From Varibaculum cambriense (lineage in GTDB: Bacteria; Actinomycetota; Actinomycetes; Actinomycetales; Actinomycetaceae): a DNA stretch of 64,000 nucleotides. The position numbers and the translations under genes are program-made. The notes below the pieces were generated by a model. It ran no database searches. It worked only from the letters and a program-made list of their open reading frames with translations, and was not told the DNA's origin. Shown here piece by piece: positions 17,578 to 25,999 of this stretch. Location: contig NZ_PKHX01000006.1 in the NCBI RefSeq assembly GCF_002848005.1, positions 12,396-76,395 of the forward strand, in the 5' to 3' direction. Every line of letters begins with the position of its first letter. The first letter of the stretch is position 1.

Positions 17578-18678
17578 CTATTTTTTTACTGGCGGAGCAG
17601 CTATCTCTAGGGTACTGCGACGAATAAAAGGCTGCTCGCCCTGCTGAGCGTGCCCGCGCGTAAGCAGCCATCCTTCCACCTCGCCTACTCCCTGCAGGTC
17701 TCGAGTGGTAGCCGGCCTGACCGCGAAATACCCTTTATTATCAATAGCTTGCAGCTGCTTGGCTGAGTCAGCATCCATCAAGATTTGTCCCCGCGGCGCA
17801 ATATCTACCAAACGCGAAGCCAAGTTAACCGGAGGTCCGAAAATATCGCCAGAACGGGAAACTACCCGTCCGTGAACCAAGGAGGCACGCACCGGTAAAA
17901 TTTCCGGCCGGGATTTTAGGAGCTCCACAATGGAACACACTATATCCGCGGCCACCAACAGATCGTCCGCAACATATAGCACCGCATCCCCCAGGGTTTT
18001 CACTACTCGTCCTCCGCGAGTAGTAATTACATCCCGGCAGGCCATCTCAAAACTTTGCACCAGATCGGCCAAGGCGGCACCACTCATAGTGGAAGAACGG
18101 CGCGTATAGGCCACCATGTCCACAAAACCCATAGAGCGCTCTAAAGGATAGGAATCGGTAGCGGCGTCTTTACCTTCGCGCATTTCTACTTCCCGGTTAG
18201 TGTTTAGCAACAGATATGCCATCTGTCGGCGCCAGGCATACCCCAGTTGTGACTGCAACAGATCGATGTATTCGTCGATTTTGTCTAAGACAACCAGGCG
18301 CGCAGAGGTATCATCCAAACCCATACGTTCTTGAAAATCCGTAACAATCGCCTCTAATTGCCATAACACTAGGCGATCAGCCATATAGGACTGTGCACGC
18401 AGTAGGGAGGTCACGGTATTGCGCCCCAAGGTTCCCTCACCAAATTCTTGGCTCCATTCCCCGATTGCCTGCGCATCTTGCTCGGTAAACATATAGGTAT
18501 CGGGATCAGCCTTCGGAAATCCACAGGAAGTCCAAAAATGGTCGATTTCTGCAACACTGACTCCCAGTTGCTGCGCCATCTCCCGCATAGTCATGGTGGG
18601 AGCACCCCCGATGAGTTTCCACACCGGGCGCATCACGGTGTTGCGCGCTATCTGGGCTGCGGATAAGGATTCACTCAC
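17578..18678 (-). CDS. Class III adenylate cyclase
   Basis: A 366-residue soluble nucleotide cyclase. An N-terminal ~180-residue region (including an HTH-like TMREMAQQLGVSVAEIDHFW) precedes the catalytic domain. Catalytic features: first metal Asp in FVDMVAYT, adenine-selecting Lys and second metal Asp in VVKTLGDAV, and the transition-state Asn/Arg in PPVNLASRL. All key residues are present, so it should make cAMP as a homodimer. The layout resembles mycobacterial Rv2212/Rv1264-type cyclases with N-terminal regulatory domains. The start is a GTG at 18676-18678. A palindrome ACCTTAAGGT lies just upstream (18685-18694) in the 213-bp divergent region shared with maf. Confidence 0.9.
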   Translation of the reverse strand: MSESLSAAQIARNTVMRPVWKLIGGAPTMTMREMAQQLGVSVAEIDHFWTSCGFPKADPDTYMFTEQDAQAIGEWSQEFGEGTLGRNTVTSLLRAQSYMADRLVLWQLEAIVTDFQERMGLDDTSARLVVLDKIDEYIDLLQSQLGYAWRRQMAYLLLNTNREVEMREGKDAATDSYPLERSMGFVDMVAYTRRSSTMSGAALADLVQSFEMACRDVITTRGGRVVKTLGDAVLYVADDLLVAADIVCSIVELLKSRPEILPVRASLVHGRVVSRSGDIFGPPVNLASRLVDIAPRGQILMDADSAKQLQAIDNKGYFAVRPATTRDLQGVGEVEGWLLTRGHAQQGEQPFIRRSTLEIAAPPVKK

Positions 18679-18891
18679 CCCTTAACCTTAAGGTGAATGA
18701 CCTCACTTTTTCCAGCAGACCCGGCAATCTCCGCGCACTAACGGAAACTTTCCCGGGACTTACTAGCACTGATTCGTATTTGCCTGCCCCTTTACAATTC
18801 CCGTTTTCTTGTCTACTACCCACCTAGTAGCCAGCGCGTACCCCAATTCCGGTTCTACGGTTTCCGGATTACGCCTCTTAAAATAGGTTCT

Positions 18892-19614
18892 ATGAGCGAT
18901 CGACTTGTTTTAGCTTCTGCCTCCCCAGCTCGCCTGAAAGTTTTAACCCAGGCGGGCGTTCCCCCTCTTGCCTGGCCGGCAAATATTGACGAGGACGCGG
19001 TGCGCGCCGGACTTAAAACCACAGATCCATCGCAGGTAGTTACCGCTTTAGCCCAAGCGAAAGCCCGTCATATCGGCCAGCTACTAACCAATCCGAAGAG
19101 GTCGCGTCCTAACGCTTTTCCCCTAGAGAGCAAGGCACGAGAAGAGCTGGAGAACCTCCCCTTGGGCGCACGCCTAGCGGTAATAGGTTGCGATTCTATG
19201 TTGCTACTTAACGGCAAGTTACGGGGAAAACCCCACAGCTTTGAACGCGCTTTGCAGCAGATACATGAACTTTCAGGAGCAAGCCCCACTCTATTCACCG
19301 GACATTGCGCGCTAGCGTTAAAGCGTTCTACCACCGGTTTTACCTGCGAAAACGAAGTAGTAGGCCATTCGCAAGCCACCTTATATTTTAGTGAGATTAG
19401 CACGGAGGAAGCTCGCGCCTATGCCGAAAGCAAAGAGCCACTAGAAGTTGCCGGAGGCTTTACTATCGATGGCCTAGGCGGGGCTTTTATTGAATCAATT
19501 AAAGGGGATCCCCACGGAATTATTGGCATTTCTTTACCGTTAGTGCGTAAACTATTAACCGAACTTGGCTTTTTTTGGCCAAATTTATGGAAGGTCTTAC
19601 CAAATGAATCCTGA
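18892..19614 (+). CDS. Maf-family nucleotide pyrophosphatase
   Basis: A 240-residue Maf/YhdE-type protein, a nucleoside triphosphate pyrophosphatase thought to remove non-canonical nucleotides, formerly called septum formation inhibitor. Signature features: LVLASASPARLKVL at the N-terminus, GCDSMLLLNGKLRGKP, LFTGHCALAL, and the C-terminal GGFTIDGLGGAFIESIKGDP with GISLP. The length is slightly above the family norm, owing to an insertion around residues 65-90. An AGG site lies 5 bp upstream of ATG. It is followed after 17 bp by dapD in the same direction, so they are likely co-transcribed. Confidence 0.9.
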   Translation: MSDRLVLASASPARLKVLTQAGVPPLAWPANIDEDAVRAGLKTTDPSQVVTALAQAKARHIGQLLTNPKRSRPNAFPLESKAREELENLPLGARLAVIGCDSMLLLNGKLRGKPHSFERALQQIHELSGASPTLFTGHCALALKRSTTGFTCENEVVGHSQATLYFSEISTEEARAYAESKEPLEVAGGFTIDGLGGAFIESIKGDPHGIIGISLPLVRKLLTELGFFWPNLWKVLPNES

Positions 19615-19631
19615 GCGGATAAGGTTGAGTT

Positions 19632-20615
19632 ATGAGTGAAAGAAAAGCACGCGGGGTTGGCCTCGCAACCGTAAGCGAAACTGGTCAAACCCTGGACGTA
19701 TGGTATCCGCGTCCCTACCTAGGAGACCAGCCAGATGAATCAGACGCCCAGTTAATCGAAAAGCTAAGCCAGATTGAAGGACGCGACGATGGGCGAGGTG
19801 TCAACCGTACCGCTACCGTGGTAACGATTGATCTGGACGAATCTGCCCGCTCCACCGCCGATGCCTACCTGCGTTTACATTTACTTTCCCATCGCCTAGT
19901 AAAGCCAAATACCATTAACCTCGATGGCCTGTTTGCTCGTCTACCTACCGTTGCCTGGACGACCGAAGGTCCCTGTGCGGTCGAGGATTTCGAAACTACC
20001 CGTATGCGGATGCGTTTAAGCTTCGGCCACCCAATTCACCTCCTTAGCGTAGATAAATTCCCGCCGATGGTTAACTACATTATCCCTTCCGGAGTGCGCA
20101 TCGCTGATGGAGCAAAAGTACGTCTCGGAGCCTATCTAGCGCCGGGCACCACCGTTATGCATGCGGCTTTCGTTAACTTTAACGCCGGCACTTTGGGCGC
20201 TTGCCTGATTGAAGGACGAGTAGCGCAAGGGGTTGTGATCGATGACGGCTCCGATATCGGAGGCGGTGCCTCTACCGCCACTACGGTCTCCGGTCAGACT
20301 GGGAAACAAATTTCTTTAGGAAAACGTTGCCTACTGGGCGCGAACTCGGGGCTCGGAATCGCGCTAGGTGATGACTGTGTGGTGGAAGCGGGATTAAACC
20401 TGACCGCCGGTACCAAAGTATCGGTTCTCCCCCACGCCGGGGTGGCTCCCTCTGCCGAAGGCTATTTCGCGGAGCCGGTAGTGGTGGCCGCCTCGGAACT
20501 CTCGGGGGTTTCCGACGTAATCTTCCGGCGGAACTCCCAATCTGGTCGCGTAGAGGCGCTGCCCCGGGCAGGCAAAGAAATCAAGCTCCCCACCGCCTCC
20601 CGCATCAACCCGTAA
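19632..20615 (+). CDS. dapD: 2,3,4,5-Tetrahydropyridine-2,6-dicarboxylate N-succinyltransferase
   Basis: A 327-residue protein matching the long actinobacterial DapD type: N-terminal GVGLATVSETGQTLDVWYP, then a left-handed beta-helix built from hexapeptide repeats (about 150-270; e.g. GVRIADGAKVRLGAYLAPGT, GARVSQGV-like turns) with FNAGTLG. It succinylates tetrahydrodipicolinate in the lysine/diaminopimelate pathway, using succinyl-CoA. It sits 17 bp after maf with an AAGG site. A strong inverted repeat starts 50 bp after its stop. Confident on identity. Confidence 0.93.
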   Translation: MSERKARGVGLATVSETGQTLDVWYPRPYLGDQPDESDAQLIEKLSQIEGRDDGRGVNRTATVVTIDLDESARSTADAYLRLHLLSHRLVKPNTINLDGLFARLPTVAWTTEGPCAVEDFETTRMRMRLSFGHPIHLLSVDKFPPMVNYIIPSGVRIADGAKVRLGAYLAPGTTVMHAAFVNFNAGTLGACLIEGRVAQGVVIDDGSDIGGGASTATTVSGQTGKQISLGKRCLLGANSGLGIALGDDCVVEAGLNLTAGTKVSVLPHAGVAPSAEGYFAEPVVVAASELSGVSDVIFRRNSQSGRVEALPRAGKEIKLPTASRINP

Positions 20616-20664
20616 CCTTTATCCCGCCAAGTACAGCGCGGAGCCGAGGTTTTTCCTCCCGCCC

Positions 20665-20702
20665 AAGAATTCGGAAAACGTAGCGGCGTTTTCCGAATTC
20701 TT
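20665..20702. terminator. Long perfect inverted repeat, probable bidirectional terminator
   Basis: AAGAATTCGGAAAACG (20665-20680) and its exact reverse complement (20687-20702) enclose a 6-nt loop, a 16-bp perfect stem 50 bp after the dapD stop. It lies between convergent transcripts. The outer ends are A/T but there is no long U-tract, so termination efficiency is uncertain. Confidence 0.65.
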
Positions 20703-20782
20703 ATGCCCACCGCGCCCACTCGGATAAAACCTCGACTCCACGCTCGAGTCGCGGCCGGTACCGAGTAGCTGATTCCCAGCAA

Positions 20783-20871
20783 GGGTCGGGCGGTAAAAGA
20801 TGCGAGAGGGGGCTTGAGCCGAGCGAAGCAAGGCTCACCGGGGTCCCCCGAGCACTTTTACCGCTCGACCC
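20783..20871. repeat. 89-nt multi-segment inverted-repeat element
   Basis: Arms GGGTCGGGCGGTAAAAG (20783-20799) and CTTTTACCGCTCGACCC (20855-20871) pair over 17 positions with one G-U wobble. Inside, TGC/GCA, GGGGG/CCCCC (20808-20812 with 20845-20849) and TGAGCC/GGCTCA (20815-20820 with 20832-20837) continue the stem to a small apical loop. The whole lies between dapD and the NarL-type regulator. It could be a REP/MITE-like element, a structured RNA, or a terminator. Confidence 0.65.
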
Positions 20872-20889
20872 GCCCGAGAGAGGAATGGG

Positions 20890-21555
20890 CTACGACTGAT
20901 GGCGCCAAGCGGCGGAGCGTTGACTGGCTACCCAGGCAGCGACCTGCGTGCGGCGCTGCAGCCCCATTTTGGCCAGTAGCGAAGTGATATGGTTCTTTAC
21001 GGTCTTCTCCGCGACCCCGAGTTTTTCGCCGATTTCCCGGTTAGAAAGTCCATCCCCGATTAGGTTTAATACTTTGCGTTCTGCCGGTGTCAGATTCGCG
21101 GTGGGGTCTTCGCTCCCGGCGCGACGGCGGGTTACGGTACGTTCGTCCAGCAGTACCCGTCCGCCTACTACCGCCCGAATAACATCGGTAATTTCAGCCC
21201 CGCGCACAGTTTTTAACACATAGGCTTTTGCCCCGGCCTGCAAGGATTCTGCTAACGCATCGTCATCATCAAAACTGGTAAGCACAATTGCCAGGGAATC
21301 CGGTGACACTTCCCGCAACTGTTTCATCACGTCAATACCGGTGCCATCAGGCATTTGTAAATCTACGAGCACCACATCTGGACATACCAGTTCAGCGCGA
21401 CGTACCGCATCCTCTACGGTTCCCGCTTCGGCCACTACCTCCATGCCGACAGTGCGATCTACGATTTCGGCAATCCCCCGACGCACAATTTCGTGGTCAT
21501 CAATGATCATTACCCGCGTGGGCTGTTCAACTGTCTGCGATTGCTGGATCTTCAC
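20890..21555 (-). CDS. NarL/FixJ-family response regulator (no adjacent kinase)
   Basis: A 221-residue regulator with receiver domain (about 13-130: acidic DD19-20, phosphoacceptor Asp65 in VLVDLQMPDG, LTSFDDDDA, Lys in YVLKTVRG) and a C-terminal LuxR-type HTH (LTPAERKVLNLIGDGLSNRE, then IGEKLGVAEKTVKNHITSLL). It resembles actinobacterial DevR/NarL proteins. No histidine kinase gene lies beside it in the window, so it is an orphan here, perhaps paired with a kinase elsewhere. It starts 150 bp after mutM stops, in the same direction. The 89-nt inverted repeat lies just beyond its stop. Confidence 0.9.
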   Translation of the reverse strand: MKIQQSQTVEQPTRVMIIDDHEIVRRGIAEIVDRTVGMEVVAEAGTVEDAVRRAELVCPDVVLVDLQMPDGTGIDVMKQLREVSPDSLAIVLTSFDDDDALAESLQAGAKAYVLKTVRGAEITDVIRAVVGGRVLLDERTVTRRRAGSEDPTANLTPAERKVLNLIGDGLSNREIGEKLGVAEKTVKNHITSLLAKMGLQRRTQVAAWVASQRSAAWRHQS

Positions 21556-21709
21556 CCTTTGATTCTACCTAATCCTCTCAGCAGGGAAATAACTATTCCA
21601 CAAAGTTGCACCTAGGGGGATAGAGAAAGCGACAAACACTCAGGCGGTTTCCTCTGCTAGCGGTACTAACAGGTTAACCGAACCCAGCTAGCAAGCTCTG
21701 GCTCGAGCG

Positions 21710-22618
21710 TTATTCCTGCAGTGGTTGACACTTCGGGCAATAGATAGCGTTACGTCCAGATTGTTGCAGTTTCTCCAGAGTGGTGCCACAAGTTTTACAA
21801 CTCTCACCACCGCGTCCGTAAACCTTTAATTCCTGCTCGAAATACCCGGGGTTTCCACTGGTATCCACGTAGAGCTCATCAAAGGAGGTTCCGCCGTGTT
21901 TGATTGCGGTTTTCATGATTGCCCCGGCGGTTTTAAACAGTTCTTGGATCTGTGCTTCCGAAAGCGAATCTGCTCTTTGCCCCGGGTTAACTCCGGAAGC
22001 GAACAGGGTTTCATCAGCATATATATTGCCGATTCCCGAAACTAACTTTTGATCCAATAGGGAATGTTTAATGGAACTCTTCCGTTTGCGAACCGTAGAC
22101 GAAATTTTTTCTAAATCAACATTGGGATCGAGGGTGTCCCGGGCAACATTTAATTCCACATTGCGGGGAACTAAGTGGGATCCTGCTCCCAGTCCTCCCG
22201 GTTTCTTATCCCTGGTCTCTACCAGGGGTTCTACTACCATCCGTCCGAAAGTACGCTGATCTACAAAATTAACGGTTCTATCGTCTTCCATAGTCAGTCG
22301 CACCCGCAGATGTCCCTGGTTTTTGTGGGACAGTTCTATCTGCGGTTGGTTAATCAGCAACTGACCAGACATTCCCAAATGAATTACCAGGGAATACAGG
22401 GTTTCTTGGCCTTCCTGGTCCTCACCAAGCAACCACAAAAACTTACCGCGCCGCACCGCTGCGGTGATAGTCCACCCCTCTAGAGCAGCGCAAAATCGTT
22501 TAATGTCCTGGCCGCGCAAAGAACCGGGAAAGAAAACTTCGACCCCCTTTATCTTGGCACCCAGCAGCTGTTTTTCTAAGCCGCGCCGCACGACCTCTAC
22601 TTCCGGCAATTCTGGCAT
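21710..22618 (-). CDS. mutM: Formamidopyrimidine-DNA glycosylase
   Basis: A 302-residue Fpg/MutM enzyme that excises 8-oxoguanine and other oxidised purines. The N-terminal PELPEVE gives the catalytic Pro and Glu after Met removal. A helix-two-turn-helix region (VSGIGNIYADETLFASGVNP) and a C-terminal zinc finger (CKTCG ... YCPKC) bind DNA. It is the last gene of the rnc-mutM cluster, 55 bp after rnc, the normal actinobacterial order. Length is standard. Confident. Confidence 0.95.
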   Translation of the reverse strand: MPELPEVEVVRRGLEKQLLGAKIKGVEVFFPGSLRGQDIKRFCAALEGWTITAAVRRGKFLWLLGEDQEGQETLYSLVIHLGMSGQLLINQPQIELSHKNQGHLRVRLTMEDDRTVNFVDQRTFGRMVVEPLVETRDKKPGGLGAGSHLVPRNVELNVARDTLDPNVDLEKISSTVRKRKSSIKHSLLDQKLVSGIGNIYADETLFASGVNPGQRADSLSEAQIQELFKTAGAIMKTAIKHGGTSFDELYVDTSGNPGYFEQELKVYGRGGESCKTCGTTLEKLQQSGRNAIYCPKCQPLQE

Positions 22619-22673
22619 GTTTCAGTTCCCCTCAAAACCTAAAGTAACCATCTAACTCTGACTGGCAAACGCC

Positions 22674-23393
22674 TTAAAATCCTAGGGGGGTGGTTACCCC
22701 GTGTTCTTCCCGCAAGGCCATAACCGCCTGGCGGGCGGCCTCATGTTCCGCTACTTTTTTGGAGCGTCCCTTGCCGGATCCAATGACCCGATCCCCGATT
22801 AGAGCTCGAGCCGTAAAGCGCCGGTCATGATCTGGACCGGTACCCTCTACCGCGAACTCTACACTACGCACCCCTAACTGACCAGTAAGTTCTTGTAAAG
22901 TAGTCTTCCAGTCCATGACTGCTCCCCGCTCTAGAGCGTGATCCAGCAAGTCCTGCAACAGGTTTTCAACTACTTTGCGAGTGGCTTCTAATCCATGGCA
23001 CAGATAGGTAGCTCCAATCATGGCTTCTACTGTGTCGGAAAGAATCGAATCTTTTTCTCGACCTTTGGTTTTCTCTTCTCCCCGCCCTAGCAGGATGAAT
23101 TCTCCCAGATTGATATCCCGGGCTACCCGAGCCAACGCGGGCTGCGAAACCGTGGCCGAACGCATTTTTGCTAGATGCCCCTCGGGGTGAGTGGGATAGT
23201 TTTGGTAGAGACGCTCAGTGACTATTAGCTGTAAAACCGCATCTCCCAAGAACTCTAGACGCTCATTATTGGGAAGATTGTCTTGTTCGTGTGCAAAAGA
23301 GCGATGAGTAAGCGCCAATACCACCATCTCGGGGTCTAGCTCGATTCCCCATCTGGTTAGCAGCTCCGCTAGATCTTGCGAACCGCGACTCAT
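22674..23393 (-). CDS. rnc: Ribonuclease III
   Basis: A 239-residue RNase III that processes double-stranded RNA, including rRNA precursors. The catalytic domain carries NERLEFLGDAVLQL and DTVEAMIGATYL with the metal-binding Glu/Asp residues; the C-terminal dsRNA-binding domain (about 160-228) ends KKVAEHEAARQAVMAL. Its ATG overlaps the yceD stop (ATGA, 23390-23393), so the two are translationally coupled. Ribosomal protein L32 (rpmF), often found between yceD and rnc, is absent here. Confidence 0.96.
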   Translation of the reverse strand: MSRGSQDLAELLTRWGIELDPEMVVLALTHRSFAHEQDNLPNNERLEFLGDAVLQLIVTERLYQNYPTHPEGHLAKMRSATVSQPALARVARDINLGEFILLGRGEEKTKGREKDSILSDTVEAMIGATYLCHGLEATRKVVENLLQDLLDHALERGAVMDWKTTLQELTGQLGVRSVEFAVEGTGPDHDRRFTARALIGDRVIGSGKGRSKKVAEHEAARQAVMALREEHGVTTPLGF

Positions 23394-23986
23394 TCGTCCT
23401 TTTTCTCCTGTTCATCAAATAGGTTAGCTAGCACCGACCAGCGCGGATCGATCTTTTCGTGGTGATGATCCGCTTCCGCCTTTGCCAGCATGATTCCGCA
23501 TTCGGGGCAAAGACCCGGACAATCGGGACTACACAGCACCGAATAGGGAATCTGTGGCACGATAGCGTCTATCAAAAGTGGCTCGAGATCCAAACGTGAA
23601 TCTGGCTGCACCTGATAGGCCTCGTCCAAGTCAGCATACACGATTGAGTCCTCACTCACCTCATTTAGCAGGTGTGCTAGTTCCTCGGGATAGTAGTAGA
23701 CGCGACTCAAGGAAAAATCCAGGGATTTTTTTACCGGTTGCAGACAGCGCACGCACTTCCCTTCCGCGCGGGCAGCTCCGTTAACGCTCAGGGAAACGCC
23801 CTCGGAAATTGCCACCGCCAGCAGCTGCAAATCTAGAGACTGTCCAGCCGGAACCGCCATATCCTCGGTACCAATAGCCGTAGGTAAAGTTACCTGCAGC
23901 TGCCAAGTTTTACTATCCCCCTCGCTAGAACCTAAACCAGTTAACTCCAGCGGGATCGTGGCTTTCTTAACTTGCTTCATGCCCAT
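23390..23986 (-). CDS. YceD/DUF177 family protein
   Basis: A 198-residue DUF177 (YceD) protein. Two cysteine pairs are visible, CVRCLQPV (about 93-100) and CSPDCPGLCPECG (about 152-165), typical of the family. DUF177 proteins are implicated in 23S rRNA accumulation in plants and bacteria and are usually co-transcribed with rpmF. Here the stop overlaps rnc directly, so rpmF is missing from the usual slot. Start ATG at 23986; an internal Met a few residues later is possible. Identity is good, molecular role modestly known. Confidence 0.88.
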   Translation of the reverse strand: MGMKQVKKATIPLELTGLGSSEGDSKTWQLQVTLPTAIGTEDMAVPAGQSLDLQLLAVAISEGVSLSVNGAARAEGKCVRCLQPVKKSLDFSLSRVYYYPEELAHLLNEVSEDSIVYADLDEAYQVQPDSRLDLEPLLIDAIVPQIPYSVLCSPDCPGLCPECGIMLAKAEADHHHEKIDPRWSVLANLFDEQEKKDE

Positions 23987-24035
23987 CAGCCTAGGGGTTA
24001 TTCTGCCGCGGCGCTAGCAAGCCTACCCTCAGTTA

Positions 24036-24725
24036 TTAGAACTGGGGGCGCTCCAGGCTAGAAAACTGGGCGCGGCCGTTATGGGTTTGCTCCGCGATTG
24101 CCCCCAGTAGTTCCTCCAATTGGGACAGCGCCTGGTTAACGTACTGGTCAGACTGATCCATAAAATCTTTAGCTTCCGCGCGGACACTGTCAATGGTCTG
24201 CTCCGCTGCCTGCTTCGCCTCGCGGTAAACGTTCTCTTTAGAAACCAACTGATCGGCACGGGCTCGCGCCTCATGCAAAATTTGGGCTGCCTGCTCATTG
24301 GCTTGGGTTACAGTTTCTTCCGCCCGGGCGCTGGCGTGCGCAATCGCCGACTCTGCTTGCCGGTTAGCATCATCGATAGTTTCCTGCGCCTTGGCATTAG
24401 CTTGCGCAATGGTATCTTCCGCGTTCTGATTAGCTTCAGTAGTTACCCGTTCCGCTTCCGCGCGGGCATCAGAGAGGGTTTGTTCGGCCTCTTCATCGGC
24501 AGCATCCAACACTTTATTAGCATCGGCCACAATCCGATCCGCATTAACCAGATCAGCCGGTAGCGCTGAGCGAGCATTATCGAGCAGCTCCACCCCTTCG
24601 GCCTGGTTAATCATTACCGATGCAGAAAAGGGAACGCTGCGTCCCTCCTCGATCATCTCGGTAAGACGATCGAGAACTGCGATTACATCTGAAGGCGCGT
24701 ACTGCGGTTCTTCCTGGGGTTCCAT
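24036..24725 (-). CDS. SepIVA-like coiled-coil (DivIVA-related) protein
   Basis: A 229-residue, highly acidic protein that is almost entirely coiled coil from about residue 70 to 215, built of imperfect 11-residue repeats rich in Ala/Glu/Gln (AEAERVTTEANQNAEDTIAQ). The N-terminal YAPSDVIAVLDRLTEMIEEGRSVPFSASVMIN is conserved in mycobacterial SepIVA (Rv2927c type), which acts in cell-envelope assembly or septation. The location between yceD and coaD matches that family. It starts 16 bp after coaD ends. The family assignment is by position and N-terminal similarity; function here is inferred. Confidence 0.75.
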   Translation of the reverse strand: MEPQEEPQYAPSDVIAVLDRLTEMIEEGRSVPFSASVMINQAEGVELLDNARSALPADLVNADRIVADANKVLDAADEEAEQTLSDARAEAERVTTEANQNAEDTIAQANAKAQETIDDANRQAESAIAHASARAEETVTQANEQAAQILHEARARADQLVSKENVYREAKQAAEQTIDSVRAEAKDFMDQSDQYVNQALSQLEELLGAIAEQTHNGRAQFSSLERPQF

Positions 24726-24741
24726 ATTCTTCCTTCCTGTT

Positions 24742-25266
24742 TTAGGCTGGCGGGTTCACTACTTCGCGGGTAGGGTTACTATTTTCCGAGGACGCATCGA
24801 ATTCTCGCTGCAGTGCCTGGGCTACTTCGGGGGGAACAAATCCGGAAACGTCTCCTCCATAAGCAGCTATTTCTTTAACTACTGAGGACGAGATCAAAGC
24901 ATTTTCGGGGGAAGTGGGAATCAAAATAGTGTCAATCCCGGAAAGTTGCCGGTTAGCGAAAGCCTGGGTCATTTCGCTGTCAGTGTCTTTCGAGTTACGA
25001 ATCCCCTTCACCAGCGCTGCTGCCTGATAGCGGGTTGCCAGGTCACAAGCTAGCCCCTCCCAGGTAACTACCTGCACATTCGCTAGCTCCTCGGTGGCTC
25101 GGACGATAAACTCTTCGCGTTTGCTGGCCGGGAAAAGGTAAGTTTTCTTGGGATTTTTCGCTACCGCCACGATCACGCGATCAAAAATATTGGCTGCGCG
25201 GCTAATAACGTCCAGATGCCCAAAGGTAAGGGGGTCGTAGGATCCGACGCAGACAACAGTACTCAT
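24742..25266 (-). CDS. coaD: Pantetheine-phosphate adenylyltransferase
   Basis: A 174-residue PPAT that adenylylates 4'-phosphopantetheine in coenzyme A synthesis. The nucleotidyltransferase motif is GSYDPLTFGHLDVI with the catalytic His; LVKGIRNSKDTDSE and ISSSVVKEIA complete the family pattern. I use the start at 25266 (MSTVV) because homologues begin there; the frame is open 8 codons further. It lies 63 bp after rsmD, a common pairing in actinobacteria. The C-terminal ~15 residues form a variable tail. Confidence 0.95.
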   Translation of the reverse strand: MSTVVCVGSYDPLTFGHLDVISRAANIFDRVIVAVAKNPKKTYLFPASKREEFIVRATEELANVQVVTWEGLACDLATRYQAAALVKGIRNSKDTDSEMTQAFANRQLSGIDTILIPTSPENALISSSVVKEIAAYGGDVSGFVPPEVAQALQREFDASSENSNPTREVVNPPA

Positions 25267-25329
25267 AGCTTCCAAAATACCGGTTAGCACTCACTGTAGG
25301 CGGCGTCCCACGCGGGTAAAGAGGGAAAA

Positions 25330-25932
25330 CTAGGCTTCTTCTACCTCATTTTTCGGGTATTCGAGGGCGGGACGCAGAAGGTATACCGCACTTTCTCCGT
25401 ACAGTTTGCGCGATTCTTCCTCCCACTGCTCCGTTTCCCAAGCGGGAGCCTCGTCGCGCGCCGAACGTTCCACCACTATCCAGGCATCCGGGTCACAAAG
25501 CGGGTGCAGCTGGTCTAGCACTTCCAGGATTTCGCTATTTTTCATCGCATAGGGAGGATCGATAAAAACCAATTCCCACTGCGGGTTGGGGTTGGCTCCT
25601 AGAAGTCGCGATCCCAAGAAAGTAAGAGCCGGTTGCACATAGAGCTTTGCCGAGGTAAAAATCGGGGAAGAGGCACGGTTCTTGCGGATTACTTTGGCGG
25701 CGCTTTGAGCTCGATCCACCAAATCCAAGCTGAGGGCCCCGCGCGATAAAGACTCGAAACCATAAGCTCCCGATCCGGCAAAAAGATCCAAAACACAGGC
25801 GTCTTCCGTGGCGCCGCGAGCTTGCAGAGCAGAGAAAATTGCTTCCCGAACTCGATCTTGAGTAGGACGCGTACCGGAGGAGGGTACGGCTAGCTGAGCA
25901 CCTCGGGCAGTTCCAGCTATTATTCTCATCAT
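25330..25932 (-). CDS. rsmD: 16S rRNA (guanine(966)-N2)-methyltransferase
   Basis: A 200-residue SAM-dependent methyltransferase. The SAM-binding motif is VLDLFAGSGAYGFESLSRGA and the catalytic N-methyltransferase motif is DPPY (in VFIDPPYAM). N-terminal MRIIAGTARG is diagnostic of RsmD. Two consecutive ATGs at 25932 and 25929 are possible starts. It modifies G966 of 16S rRNA in the P-site region. The gene follows recG (67 bp) and precedes coaD, as in many actinobacteria. Confidence 0.93.
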   Translation of the reverse strand: MMRIIAGTARGAQLAVPSSGTRPTQDRVREAIFSALQARGATEDACVLDLFAGSGAYGFESLSRGALSLDLVDRAQSAAKVIRKNRASSPIFTSAKLYVQPALTFLGSRLLGANPNPQWELVFIDPPYAMKNSEILEVLDQLHPLCDPDAWIVVERSARDEAPAWETEQWEEESRKLYGESAVYLLRPALEYPKNEVEEA

Positions 25933-25999
25933 GATGACAGTTTAACCCTAGCTAAGTTCCTACGACAGCCGCTCCCGGTTATTACTTTTGAGGCATCCA

